A DNA stretch of 64,000 nt from the NCBI GenBank assembly GCA_963774945.1, contig CAVZHA010000015.1, positions 186,001 through 250,000 on the forward strand. Direction: 5' to 3'. Position numbers and translations under genes: made by a program. Of the stretch, positions 26,701-34,334 are shown in pieces. The notes below the pieces were generated by a model. It was not told the DNA's origin. It ran no database searches and saw only the letters and a list, made by a program, of their open reading frames with translations. The number at the start of each line of letters is the position of its first letter. Position 1 is the first letter of the stretch. This DNA comes from Trebonia sp963774945 (GTDB lineage: Bacteria > Actinomycetota > Actinomycetes > Streptosporangiales > Streptosporangiaceae).

Positions 26701-27373
26701 CCACCGACGCGGTCACGTTCTGGCCGCCCGCGGTGATCGCCGCCATCGCACCGAACGTCTGCCCGGAATTGCCCGTCTGGGAGTTGTCCACCCAGGTCTG
26801 GGCCAGGCTGCCGATCGCGCCGGACGCGGCGGCCGACGGGGACCGGCCGCTCCACAAGTTCAGCGTCGCCGTCTGCTGGGTGCTCGGGTTGGCCCCGGTC
26901 ACGTTCACGACCAGCTCGTCCTTGCCGGCCGGCACCCACGCCTGCATGCTCATCCCGCCGCCGGTCTCGACCAGCACCCCGTCATACAGGTCCAGCGTGC
27001 CGCTGAAGTTCGACGCCGACGTCATGGTCGACAGGCCGGGAATGTTCAACTGCCCCGGGGACAGCCGGTACGGCATCGTGTCGCTGCGGTTCAGCTGCGC
27101 GGTGAACCCGTTCGCAGCCCACGCCGCCACCCCCAGTGAGCCGTTACCCAGCGGCATCGACTGGCTGGAGGCGGTATTCGCCGCGCCAAGGACGATGTCA
27201 GACTCGGCGACCACCCCGGCCGGGTTCAGCGAGAACGAACCATTCTGCCAGGCAGTGGTAACCGACGCCGCGACCGCCGGCTGGGCAAGCACAGCCGCGC
27301 CGGCCAGCGGAACAGCCAGCGCGAGCCCGGCGCCCACCGCCAGGAGGCGGGACAGCCTGTACCGATGAGACAT
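23756..27373 (-). CDS. Secreted GH95-like glycoside hydrolase with CBM6/35-like, Ig-like and bulb-lectin domains
   Basis: 1205 residues. A signal peptide (LLAVGAGLALAVPLAGAAVL) precedes an N-terminal beta domain (MPLGNGSLGVAAWAANGF) and an (alpha/alpha)6 catalytic region (DQQDWYPAGYWLWNLRGQIA, then FGMYLNDLPAIESWT), as in GH95 alpha-L-fucosidase/galactosidase-type enzymes. Around residues 860-1000 a CBM6/35-like module (AANYDTGGQGVAYN through DEDNGGWNIRYM) follows, then a putative Ig domain (GLPAGLSISSSGLISGTP), then three-repeat B_lectin. The start has AGGAGG 6 bp upstream. It lies 25 bp before the GH42-like gene and 36 bp after the GH54 gene, so all three form one operon. Confidence 0.82.
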   Translation of the reverse strand: MSHRYRLSRLLAVGAGLALAVPLAGAAVLAQPAVAASVTTAWQNGSFSLNPAGVVAESDIVLGAANTASSQSMPLGNGSLGVAAWAANGFTAQLNRSDTMPYRLSPGQLNIPGLSTMTSASNFSGTLDLYDGVLVETGGGMSMQAWVPAGKDELVVNVTGANPSTQQTATLNLWSGRSPSAAASGAIGSLAQTWVDNSQTGNSGQTFGAMAAITAGGQNVTASVVNSTQVKVTFTPNSDGSFRVIVASPEWTGGNATTTASSLIGGDTTAATSSLLAAQSSWWNGYWANSGLIQATSSDGSAQYMENLRTLNLYDEAATMHSGDYPGSQAGVADMFAYDEDQQDWYPAGYWLWNLRGQIAANMSSGNFSSNVPIFGMYLNDLPAIESWTSAQMGGKAGACVPETMRFNGNGYYNGGGNSSNASCATASSPSYNALNIASGPEIALDIWQQYQDTGSLSFLQQYFPVMEAAATFLLAYQSVGSDGFLHAVANAHESQWAVQDPTDDIAADQALFPAVISAATLLNTDSSQASQLRTAENQIEPYARVSQSSLTSLLNSQPTSASAAASADAAGSDVIGDSYQPSATIRNSENIGLEPVWPYGVIGDSTTVNGDNLTALADRTYNSRPNVDINDWSFDAVDAARLDMGSQVSSDLVANTEKYQTYISGLAAYDSTPDEPYDEQQANVATAMDEALATDYDGTLRFAPAWPSSWNGSGTVYIQGGSKVDVQVEGGAIATAAIQAGTTQTMTVRNPWPGQQAEVVNGSSGAVVVGATTASTFSVPVTAGSSYLVEQPSSLTTSLPFAQVTGSQSTTAKHLGGVSIGLNGNAPPPVGGGAEAPYGGTAAAVPGTVQAANYDTGGQGVAYNVTSVNGSANSYRSDGVDLEACTDTGAAGCGDDLGWTATGQWFKYTVNVATAGTYTASLRLASLSGVTDGLHIANSSGANLSGNINVPNTGAWQTWTTVNATVNLPAGKQTLTLDEDNGGWNIRYMTFASSGTTSPGNTVTVTSPGNQTGTVGAAASLKVNGTDSASGQTLTYSATGLPAGLSISSSGLISGTPTTAATSNVTVTATDTTGASGSASFTWTISGSTTGSCGDLTANQELTANQSLASCNGGFTLTMQGDGNLVLYQNGTPLWASNTAGSAADEAIMQGDGNFVLYTSAGTPVWASATAGNSGAYLDVQNDGNVVIYSASGSALWSTGTAGE
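23762..24113. repeat. 352-bp identical direct repeat, copy 2 (bulb-lectin module)
   Basis: Identical to 21565-21916, in the same orientation. Recombination between the copies would remove 2197 bp, which is the whole GH42-like gene, and leave the GH95-like gene intact with one lectin module. Confidence 0.9.
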
Positions 27374-27409
27374 GAATCCTCCTGAACGCTCGATTAGTGG
27401 ACGCTGGGA

Positions 27410-29365
27410 CTACTTTCCGGCAGTGCCGGTGGACCACAGCACGGCGCCGGAAGCGCTGTAGACGACGACGTTGCCGTCGTTTTGCACCTGGAGGTAAGCC
27501 CCGGAGTTCCCGGCCGTGTTGCTCGCCCACACCGGGGTCCCCGAGCTCGTGTAGAGCACGAAGTTCCCGTCTCCCTGCAAGATCGCCTCATCGGCGCCGG
27601 AACCGACGGTGTTGGAGGCCCACAGCGGGGTGCTGCCCTGGTACAGGACGAGATTCCCGTCGCCCTGCATGATCAGCGAGTAGTCGCCGTTGCACGACGC
27701 CAGCGACTGGTTCGCGGTCAGCTGCTGGTTGGCGGTCAGCTCCCCGCAGGAACCGGTAGTGCCGCCGGAGTTCGCGAAGGTGAGCTCGTGGATGTTCCAG
27801 CCGCCGTTGTCCTGGTCAACGGTCAGGGTCTGCTGACCGGCCGGCAAGCTGACGGTCGCGTTGACGGTGGTCCAGGTCTGCCACGCCCCGGTCGCGGGGA
27901 CGTTGATGTTCCCGGACAGGTTGGCGCCGGACGAATTGGCGATGTGCAGTCCGTCGGTCACCCCGCTGGGTGACGACAGCCGCAAGCCGACCGTGTAGGT
28001 CCCGGCGGTGGCCACGTTGACGGTGTACTTGAACCACTGCCCGGAGGAGGTCCAGCCGAGGTCGTAGGCCCCTCCCCCGCCGGTGTCCTGGGTGTCGGAG
28101 GCGGCCTCCAGGTTCACCCCGTCGGAGCGGTAGCTGTTGCCGGTGCCGTTGATCCCCGTACCCAGCGGGTTCGGCGGGACGACCCGGAAGGCCACCCCGA
28201 ATCCGCCGGTGTCGTAGTTGGCCGCCTGGACGGCGCCGGGCACGGCGGCGGCGGTACCTCCGAATGGCTCGTCGCTGGCCGGGGCGTAGCCGGCCGCGGT
28301 GATGCTGGCCTGCACGGCGTTCTCGGTGGCGTCAGAGGGGAAGCCGGAGACGACGGCGGCTTCGAAGAACTCTCCCAGGCCCTGGCCGGTGTTGTCGCCG
28401 CCGGTGCCCAGCTCGATGGAGTTCTGCACGTGCATCGGGTCGTAGCCGCTTGGCAATGGCCCGGAATAGGCTTCTGTCAGCCCGCCTGACTGTCCGGTGC
28501 CGTATTTGAGGGTGAAGTTGGTCGTGCCGTTGTTCTTCTCCCAGGCGGAGACGAACGTGCCGGACTCGCTGGGTATGGACGAGGGGTTGTTGCCGGCGGC
28601 GCTGAAGTACATGCCGTTCTCGAGATCGCCGCCCGCCCAGGGACCGGGGCCGGTGCAGTTCCTGGTCCAGCAGTCGGTGCCGTAGTAGATGGCGTTCATG
28701 GTGGTGTTGCCGTCGTCGCTGTTGTTGGTCTCGGCCGAGCCGAAGTCGAAGCAGCACTGATTGCTCGTCAGGTTCGATGAGGTCAGCATGTAGATGCCCT
28801 CGGGCTGGGAGCCGGTGGGCACGTTCAGGGCGTTCTCGATGCGGTATCCGGTGCCGAAGTTGTCGAAGAGCATCCCGTAGGCCGGCTGGCCGCCGACCGT
28901 CACCGGCAGCGCCGTGGCGGGCGCGCCGATGTCCGCGCCGTTCGGGCCGGGTCCGGCGTTGCCGTGCGAACATCCCGAACAGGAAGTGCCCGGCGAGATG
29001 GGCATGTTGTTGCCGTTCGGGGTCTGGTCGTACAGCTCGGTGATGGTGCAGGTCGTCCCGGAGCAGAACGAGGCCTGCGGCGCGGAGTTGACGATCCCGC
29101 CGGCGGACTCAAGGCCGATGTTGAGGTGGGTGCTATCCGAGGCGCGCTGGATCTGGTACAGCGGCCCATCGTAGGAGGCGTACAGAGCTCTGGTGGTGCT
29201 GTAGGCCGCCTGGCAGGGCGTTCCGCCCGCAGCATAGATGTCGCACGGCAGCGACGCCGCCGCGCGGGCGGGCGCCGGGGCACTGAACATTGGGATCGCC
29301 AGCGCCACCGCCAGCACGAACGCGGCGGCTAGCCACAACCGCCGGGGCAAGGTCATCGAGAGCAT
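27410..29365 (-). CDS. Secreted GH54 alpha-L-arabinofuranosidase with CBM6/35-like and bulb-lectin domains
   Basis: 651 residues. A signal peptide (LWLAAAFVLAVALAIPMF) is followed by the GH54 catalytic domain: LPCDIYAAGGTPCQAAYSTT, RALYASYDGPLYQIQRASD, then CSGTTCTITELYDQTPNGN, all characteristic of this arabinofuranosidase family with paired cysteines. A CBM6/35-like module (NYDTGGFGVAF through DQDNGGWNIHEL) and a B_lectin domain follow, both close relatives of those in the neighbouring gene. It releases arabinose from arabinoxylan or arabinan. It is the promoter-proximal gene of the three-gene operon; a palindrome lies about 110 bp upstream. Confidence 0.9.
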   Translation of the reverse strand: MLSMTLPRRLWLAAAFVLAVALAIPMFSAPAPARAAASLPCDIYAAGGTPCQAAYSTTRALYASYDGPLYQIQRASDSTHLNIGLESAGGIVNSAPQASFCSGTTCTITELYDQTPNGNNMPISPGTSCSGCSHGNAGPGPNGADIGAPATALPVTVGGQPAYGMLFDNFGTGYRIENALNVPTGSQPEGIYMLTSSNLTSNQCCFDFGSAETNNSDDGNTTMNAIYYGTDCWTRNCTGPGPWAGGDLENGMYFSAAGNNPSSIPSESGTFVSAWEKNNGTTNFTLKYGTGQSGGLTEAYSGPLPSGYDPMHVQNSIELGTGGDNTGQGLGEFFEAAVVSGFPSDATENAVQASITAAGYAPASDEPFGGTAAAVPGAVQAANYDTGGFGVAFRVVPPNPLGTGINGTGNSYRSDGVNLEAASDTQDTGGGGAYDLGWTSSGQWFKYTVNVATAGTYTVGLRLSSPSGVTDGLHIANSSGANLSGNINVPATGAWQTWTTVNATVSLPAGQQTLTVDQDNGGWNIHELTFANSGGTTGSCGELTANQQLTANQSLASCNGDYSLIMQGDGNLVLYQGSTPLWASNTVGSGADEAILQGDGNFVLYTSSGTPVWASNTAGNSGAYLQVQNDGNVVVYSASGAVLWSTGTAGK

Positions 29366-29871
29366 GGGCCGACTTCCGGGTTCGGGTTCGGGTTCGGGGT
29401 GCGCGGCGCGCGGCGCGCGGGCGGACCGCGCGCCGACGTGAAAGAGCTATGGCCACCGCGCGCGGACTAATAGTAAAGCTTCTTTACAGTTAGATTTATT
29501 TTTGGAGCATAAACTTATGCAAGCGATCGTGTCAATACTTGTGCTGCGCCAAGCTCCATATTCGCTATTCGGATCGGCGAGTTCTGAAAGACGGATCGAC
29601 ATAGTTATGCGGCATCGTCTTCCCGGGCCAGGCGTGGGCATCCCAGCAAGCGGTTACCCGACGAACACTCCGCATCAGGACGCTGCCAAAGAAACACGAG
29701 CGTACCGAGGGAAGCGTTCTTCACAAAGCAAGTAGCACCGGCTAAATGCCGAATTTCCCAAGTGACGCCGACTGTTCGAACTAGATAAACAAAGGGAGAG
29801 GCTTACGGCTTTACAGACCGCCGCGGGTGGATCCGAACTGGCCGACGCGACCGACGCCTGAGCCGGGTGCG
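29366..29871. other. Gene-free, lower-GC region upstream of the hydrolase operon
   Basis: About 500 bp with markedly lower GC than its surroundings, especially 29460-29610. Short frames exist, but none shows family motifs or actinomycete codon bias. It holds the promoter region of the hydrolase operon and the palindrome at 29473-29487. The part from 29600 to 29870 shows nothing I can assign, and its composition may mark acquired DNA. Confidence 0.5.
29473..29487. promoter_or_regulatory. Candidate operator GTAAAG-CTT-CTTTAC upstream of hydrolase operon
   Basis: A perfect inverted repeat (6-bp arms, 3-bp centre) about 110 bp upstream of the GH54 start, in AT-rich DNA. The size fits operators of LacI- or ROK-type sugar regulators that control arabinose or xylose genes in actinobacteria. 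No such regulator is in the window, so the binding protein is unknown. Confidence 0.45.
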
Positions 29872-30495
29872 TCAGCGGCACAGGCTGCGATCGGCGGCGG
29901 TAATCAGTGTTGTCGCGGTTTTCTCGATGGACAGGTCCCGGCCGGTGTACAGCAGGTCGAAGCTATCGAAGCTCGTCAGTAGCCACAGCAAGTCCGCAGC
30001 CTGGTCGGCGGTGACATCGGCACGCAGCGCCTCTTGGTCAGCCAGACGCTGAGCGAGGCGGGCCATTCCGCCCGCCCGGCCTTGTTCCATGCGCTGGATC
30101 GCGCCGCCGACCGCAGTGGCGTCAAGCAGGGCCATCGAGGACAGCACTCGCAGCACGTCCCGATGAGCCGCGTACATCTCCACGATCCCGCAGATCCCCC
30201 CGCGCAGCGCTTCGCGCGGGTCGGGGTGAGCCGCGGCCTGCAAAACGCGACCGAACCCGCCGCGCTCCAGCAGGTCGGCCCCGACCGCCTCGAACAATCC
30301 GGCGCGTGAGCCGAAGACCAGGTAGACGGTGGGCCGCGCGACGCGAGCCATACGGGCAATGCGATCGATGCTGACCGGCTCCGAAGGCGCCTCACGCAAC
30401 CACTGGTAGACCGCGTCGAGGATGCGGCGCCGTGTTTCCGCGGCCGCATCGGCTCGCAGGCGCTGCTCGTACTTCCGGGTGGCCATGACCATCAT
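29872..30495 (-). CDS. TetR-family transcriptional regulator
   Basis: About 207 residues from ATG 30495 (ATG 30486 or an extension to 30516 are possible). The N-terminal helix-turn-helix is clear: RRRILDAVYQWL, then SIDRIARMARVARPTVYLVFGSRAGLF. The C-terminal ligand domain is all-helical and not assignable. It is divergent from a small barrel protein at 30591; the perfect palindrome GTATTCCAGAATAC lies between, so it probably represses both. Confidence 0.88.
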   Translation of the reverse strand: MMVMATRKYEQRLRADAAAETRRRILDAVYQWLREAPSEPVSIDRIARMARVARPTVYLVFGSRAGLFEAVGADLLERGGFGRVLQAAAHPDPREALRGGICGIVEMYAAHRDVLRVLSSMALLDATAVGGAIQRMEQGRAGGMARLAQRLADQEALRADVTADQAADLLWLLTSFDSFDLLYTGRDLSIEKTATTLITAADRSLCR

Positions 30496-30502
30496 TCTAG
30501 CA

Positions 30503-30531
30503 TTGACTTGACACAACGTATTCCAGAATAC
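30503..30531 (+). promoter_or_regulatory. Promoter with overlapping TetR operator GTATTC-CA-GAATAC
   Basis: TTGACT at 30503-30508 and GAATAC at 30526-30531 are spaced 17 bp, a plausible -35/-10 pair reading right. The palindrome GTATTCCAGAATAC (30518-30531) covers the -10. Binding of the divergent TetR there would block the promoter. Confidence 0.5.
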
Positions 30532-30590
30532 ACACTGTCAGTGAAACGTCGGGGACGTCAGGCCGCCGACGACCGAGACGAGGAGCCGTC

Positions 30591-30884
30591 ATGCAGGTGA
30601 TGATCCGCTGCAAGATCAGACCCGATGGGGCTGAAGCCAGCCTGGAGTTGCTCCAGGAGGTGTACGAGGAGATGCGCTCGGTCCAGCCGAAGGGTCTGCG
30701 GTACGCGACGTTCCAGCTCGAAGACAAGGTGACATTCGTGTCCTTCGCCGAGATGGACGAAGGCCCTGAGGTGCTGCAGCAACTGGGGGCCTTCCAGCGG
30801 CTCCGCGCGACCCCCGACGAGCAGTTCGACGAACCCCCGGTGCTCACGATGCTGCACGAAGTCGGCTCCTACGGCTTTCGCTGA
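30591..30884 (+). CDS. Small dimeric alpha-beta barrel (ABM-like) protein
   Basis: 97 residues: MQVMIRCKIRPDGAEASLEL, then the strand-helix pattern GLRYATFQLEDKVTFVSFAEMD, typical of the ferredoxin-like fold of antibiotic-biosynthesis monooxygenases and related stress proteins. No catalytic residue can be named. Its position next to a TetR gene with an operator suggests an inducible oxidative or detoxifying role. Confidence 0.65.
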   Translation: MQVMIRCKIRPDGAEASLELLQEVYEEMRSVQPKGLRYATFQLEDKVTFVSFAEMDEGPEVLQQLGAFQRLRATPDEQFDEPPVLTMLHEVGSYGFR

Positions 30885-31063
30885 CACCGCCCAACCACAC
30901 GACCAGGCCAATCCACGCGGGGGTCCGCCGAGGTGATCGACGCGGAGGGCGGCACCATCCTGCCGGGGCTGCGGGCACCCGGTCGGACGTGGCCGATGTG
31001 CGCTCCGCGGGGATTGGTGCCACTGCGCCGGGCGGGCATCCCTCAATGATGTACGCCCGGGTC

Positions 31064-32287
31064 TCATAGGCGAACGCTATCGGGATCGTGATCACTGTTG
31101 CCGGTATCGCCTACTAGGCGGGCCCGTACCAGCCATCCGCCGCCGGGGCCCGGCCCGGCGCTGAGGCTCCCGTCGTGTGCGACGGCGCGCTCCCGCATGC
31201 CGGTGATCCCGTGACCGCCGCCGTAACCGCCAGTGCGGGGGTGGCCGTCATCGCTGATCTCCACGTCAATTCCGCCAGCGTCGTAACGCAGCGTCACCGC
31301 GGCGACAGTTGCCCCGGCCGCGTGCTTGCGCACGTTCGTGAGCGCTTCCTGGACGATGCGATAGGCAGCGAGCTGCGTACCCCGTGGCAGCGAACGCGCT
31401 TGGCCGTGGACGGCGAACCGGACCTGGAGCCCGGCCGCACGTACCTCCGCTAGCAGGTCGTCCAGGTTGGCCAGCGCGGGCGCGGGATAACGGTCGTCCG
31501 CGTCCGGGTCGGTACGCAGCGCCGTGACGGTCCGGTGCATCTCGCGGATTGCCTGCCGCCCGGTCACGGCGACCTGCCGCATCGCCTGCCCGGCCCGGTC
31601 CGGTGACCTCGTGCTGGCGGCCGCCGCACCGTCGGCCAGCGTCACCATGACCGACAGGCTGTGCGTCACGATGTCGTGCACCTCGCGAGCGATCCTCGCT
31701 CGTTCGGCCGCGGCCGCCAGGCGCGCCTGCTGGTCGCGTTCGAACTCCAAACGGGCAGCCCGCTCTTCAAGCGCCGCCAGGTAGGCGCGGCGGGTCTGCT
31801 GGCTGATCCCGAGCGCGACCGCCGCGGCCGCCGTCCCGGTGGTGAGCACCACCCCGGCCACGATCACGCTGGCAGGAGCGAGGTTTACCACCGCCACGAT
31901 GCCGATGACCTCGAGTGCGGCTGCCGCCGCAAGCGCGCGGCGGCGCGGTTCGCGCGCGGCCACCGAGTACACGGCCACCCACATCGCGGCGCATACTGCG
32001 CCGGCCAGCGCACCGCCGGCCACCAGGGCCAGGGCTATCGCCGCGATGAGGACGGCTACGGGCACCGGGTGTCGCCGTCGCCAGGCCAACGCGACGAAGC
32101 ACGCCGCCCCAGGCAACAGCCACCACGTCGATGTGCCGCCCTTGGATATTTCCGGGGTTACGCTGGCACCGGCCAGCGCGGCCGCCGCCAGCAGATCGAC
32201 CACGACCACGTGGCGGGCCGCCCACGCGTTCAGCCCGCCCTCGGGGCCAGCGCCCGGAGGCACTGCCGGCATCACCATCGAGCTCAT
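31064..32287 (-). CDS. NarL-type sensor histidine kinase
   Basis: 407 residues. Five or so hydrophobic segments occupy residues 25-160, with no large extracellular sensor, then a coiled linker. The HisKA_3 box is ARIAREVHDIVTHSLSVMV with H204, followed by an N-box in RIVQEALTNVRKHA and a G-box in GHGITGMRERA. It should phosphorylate a LuxR-type response regulator, most likely the product of 33308-34066, although a gene on the other strand lies between them. A variant of the GGTAC palindrome lies 25 bp before its start. Confidence 0.92.
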   Translation of the reverse strand: MSSMVMPAVPPGAGPEGGLNAWAARHVVVVDLLAAAALAGASVTPEISKGGTSTWWLLPGAACFVALAWRRRHPVPVAVLIAAIALALVAGGALAGAVCAAMWVAVYSVAAREPRRRALAAAAALEVIGIVAVVNLAPASVIVAGVVLTTGTAAAAVALGISQQTRRAYLAALEERAARLEFERDQQARLAAAAERARIAREVHDIVTHSLSVMVTLADGAAAASTRSPDRAGQAMRQVAVTGRQAIREMHRTVTALRTDPDADDRYPAPALANLDDLLAEVRAAGLQVRFAVHGQARSLPRGTQLAAYRIVQEALTNVRKHAAGATVAAVTLRYDAGGIDVEISDDGHPRTGGYGGGHGITGMRERAVAHDGSLSAGPGPGGGWLVRARLVGDTGNSDHDPDSVRL

Positions 32288-32311
32288 GACCTGCTCCGTG
32301 AGAGTTGCGTG

Positions 32312-32330
32312 GGTACTGCTGGGGTACCAG
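32312..32330. promoter_or_regulatory. Weaker GGTACTGC...GGTACCAG site before the histidine kinase
   Basis: GGTACTGC, then TGG, then GGTACCAG resembles the palindromes at 34220-34237 and 38651-38668, but the arms are three bases further apart. It lies 25 bp upstream of the kinase start and may be a related, weaker site. Confidence 0.3.
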
Positions 32331-32470
32331 CGGCCTTACGCGATGGTGTCCCGTAGGCCCATGGACCGCGACCGGCCCGGGCCCTAGTCTCGGACACGGG
32401 CCCCGCTCTTGTCCAACGGGAACCGATGAAGGGATGATGAAGGCAGCTTGAGCGAAAGGACGGCAGGCGG

Positions 32471-33377
32471 ATGCCGGTGACGGTCGGATCGGCGCAGATA
32501 GAACGGATCGAAGAACAGCACATTCCGGTTTCATTCTCGCTGCTGACCCCGGCTCCCGGCTGGGAATCCGACGGTCCCGGTATGCGCATCGGCATGGACG
32601 GTGACACCGCGGGCCCGGCCGCCAGACATCATCCCGCCGGTGACGCGACGTTCCAGTTCTCCAACCACAGCTGGCTCGTCCGGGCCGACGGCCTGACCGT
32701 CCTCGTCGACCCGTGCAACGGAAACGGCCGGCGAGCGGCAGGTGCCCTTCTTCAACGACCTGAACCTTCCGTGGCTGGACCGGCTCCGGGCGACGGGGGC
32801 CGCGCCCGAGGATGTGGACATCGTGTTCTGCACCCATCTGCACAGCGATCACTGCGGATGGAATACGACGCGCGCCGACGAGCGCTGGGTGCCGACTTTT
32901 CCGCGGGCTCAGTACCTGTTCGCGGAAGAGGAGTACCGACGCTGGGACCCCGCTGACCCGCATGCCAACCAGTACAACGAGTCGGTGTTCGACGAGTGCG
33001 TGCGGCCGATCGTCGCGGCTGGCCAGGCCCGGATCATCACACTGCCCTTCGCGGTGTCCGGCAGCCTGACGATCGAGCCCGCGCCCGGGCATACTGTCGG
33101 CCACGCGCTGCTGCGGCTCGACTCGCTCGGCGAGCGGGCCTATTTCACCGGGGACGCATTCCACCACCCGGTTCAGGTCGAGCGGCCCGAACTGCTGCCT
33201 GCCCGGCTGCGATGACCCTATCCAGGCGGTCGCAACCCGGCGGGCTCTGCTTTCCCGTCTGTACCGCGAGCGCGCTTACCTTTTCCCGGCTCATTTCTCG
33301 CGCCGCATTATGGACGCGTGCAGCGGCAGGACGCCGGCTTCAGCTTCGTGCCCTCGACTCCAGGGGCGCTGGCATAG
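32471..33377 (+). pseudogene. MBL-fold metallo-hydrolase with several frame changes
   Basis: The beta-lactamase fold is recognisable in pieces: FQFSNHSWLVRADGLTVLVD (frame 1), then the metal motif CTHLHSDHCGW, APGHTVGHALLRL and FTGDAFHHPVQV (frame 2 from about 32735), then CDDPIQAVATRRALLSRLY (frame 3 from 33208), and the tail DAGFSFVPSTPGALA ending at 33377. Three single-base changes (about 32725, 33205, 33305) would restore a 300-residue enzyme of the N-acyl homoserine lactonase-like group. Three breaks in one gene make true loss more likely here than elsewhere. Its last 70 bp overlap the response regulator gene, antisense. Confidence 0.75.
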
Positions 33378-34066
33378 TCCACCCGTCGGCACTGCTCCGG
33401 TGCTTGCCATGGTGCCACCAGGCCCGCGTCGTAGGCGATGATCACGGCCTGGACCCGGTCGCGGGCCCCGGTTTTGGCGAGCACGCTGCCCACGTGCTTC
33501 TTGACCGTCGACTCGGTCAGTGCGAACCGCTCGGCGATCTCCATGTTCGTCCAGCCCCGCCCGATCGCGGCCAGTACTTCGAACTCGCGCTCGCTCAGCG
33601 CCGAAAGCCGCGAGTCGGCGCGCGGCACCGCGACGGGCGCCAGGAAATCGAAGGCGTGCGCTTCCAGCATGCGCTTGGTCAGCCGCGGGGACACGACCGC
33701 CTCTCCGGCCGCCACCGCGTGGATCCCGGCGATGAACTCGCCCGGGAGCGCGTTCTTGTGCAGGAAGCCGGAGGCGCCGGCCTCCAGGGCCGCGTAGGCG
33801 TATTCGTCGAAGTCGAAGACGGTGATGACCAGCACCCGGGTGCGGCCCCCGGCGGCCGCGATGCGCCGCGTGGCCTCGATGCCGCCGAGTCCGGGCATCT
33901 GAACATCCATCACCACGACGTCGGGCCGCAGGTCCGCCGCCATCCGGACGGCCTCGGCGCCGTGTCCGGCCTCGCCGGACACGGTCAGACCGGGTTCGCC
34001 TTCCAAGAGCATTCGAAATGCAAGGCGCTGCAACTGCTGGTCATCGGCGATCAGCACGCTGGTCAT
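33308..34066 (-). CDS. NarL/LuxR-family response regulator
   Basis: 252 residues from ATG 34066 (MTSVLIADDQQLQRLAFRML). Receiver phosphorylation site is D54 in VVVMDVQMPGLGG, with Lys in FLHKNALPG; the C-terminal LuxR helix-turn-helix is LSEREFEVLAAIGRGWTNME and on. After the usual end near GLVAPW there are about 30 extra residues (CRRVDYASAPGVEGTKLKP), antisense to the MBL-like gene's tail; a lost stop codon may have extended it. The probable partner is the kinase at 31064. It may bind the palindromes near the GH116 and sialidase genes. Confidence 0.9.
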   Translation of the reverse strand: MTSVLIADDQQLQRLAFRMLLEGEPGLTVSGEAGHGAEAVRMAADLRPDVVVMDVQMPGLGGIEATRRIAAAGGRTRVLVITVFDFDEYAYAALEAGASGFLHKNALPGEFIAGIHAVAAGEAVVSPRLTKRMLEAHAFDFLAPVAVPRADSRLSALSEREFEVLAAIGRGWTNMEIAERFALTESTVKKHVGSVLAKTGARDRVQAVIIAYDAGLVAPWQAPEQCRRVDYASAPGVEGTKLKPASCRCTRP

Positions 34067-34219
34067 TGCGCAGGACCTCCCCTCAATGCCAGCGGTCCGC
34101 TCGCTCCTCGGCGCTTCGTCATCTAACAGGTAGATAAATGTAATAACAGAACCTTCGCCGACGTCAAGGGGAACGGACTGCCAGCCAGCGGGCCGACAGG
34201 AGGCGATCGCCGTGGGTGA

Positions 34220-34237
34220 CTGGTACTGCGGTACCAG
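34220..34237. promoter_or_regulatory. 18-bp palindrome CTGGTAC-TGCG-GTACCAG upstream of GH116-like gene
   Basis: Perfect 7-bp arms around a 4-bp centre, 97 bp before the GH116-like start and 153 bp before the response regulator start. The reverse complement matches 38651-38668 at 17 of 18 positions. It is a candidate binding site of the local two-component regulator or of a GntR/LacI-type protein elsewhere. Confidence 0.55.
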
Positions 34238-34334
34238 GGACGTCCGGTCTAGAACGAGGAAAATCACGATCTACGGCTGGAGTATTGGACACCCAGCGCC
34301 ACACGCAGTCCGCAGTTCGCGGTTGGAGGTACCC

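Noticed and set aside
21559..29365. Regular short repeats suggesting a CRISPR or tandem array
   Set aside because: The repeats are codons for Q-x-D-x-N-x-V-x-Y lectin motifs in reading frame, with no constant spacer pattern.
29502..29735. 77-codon plus-strand frame in the low-GC region
   Set aside because: No ribosome site, no actinomycete codon bias and no family resemblance.
34121..34135. ATCTA-N5-TAGAT inverted repeat upstream of the response regulator
   Set aside because: Short arms and no second copy in the window; too weak to list as an operator beside the stronger palindrome at 34220.
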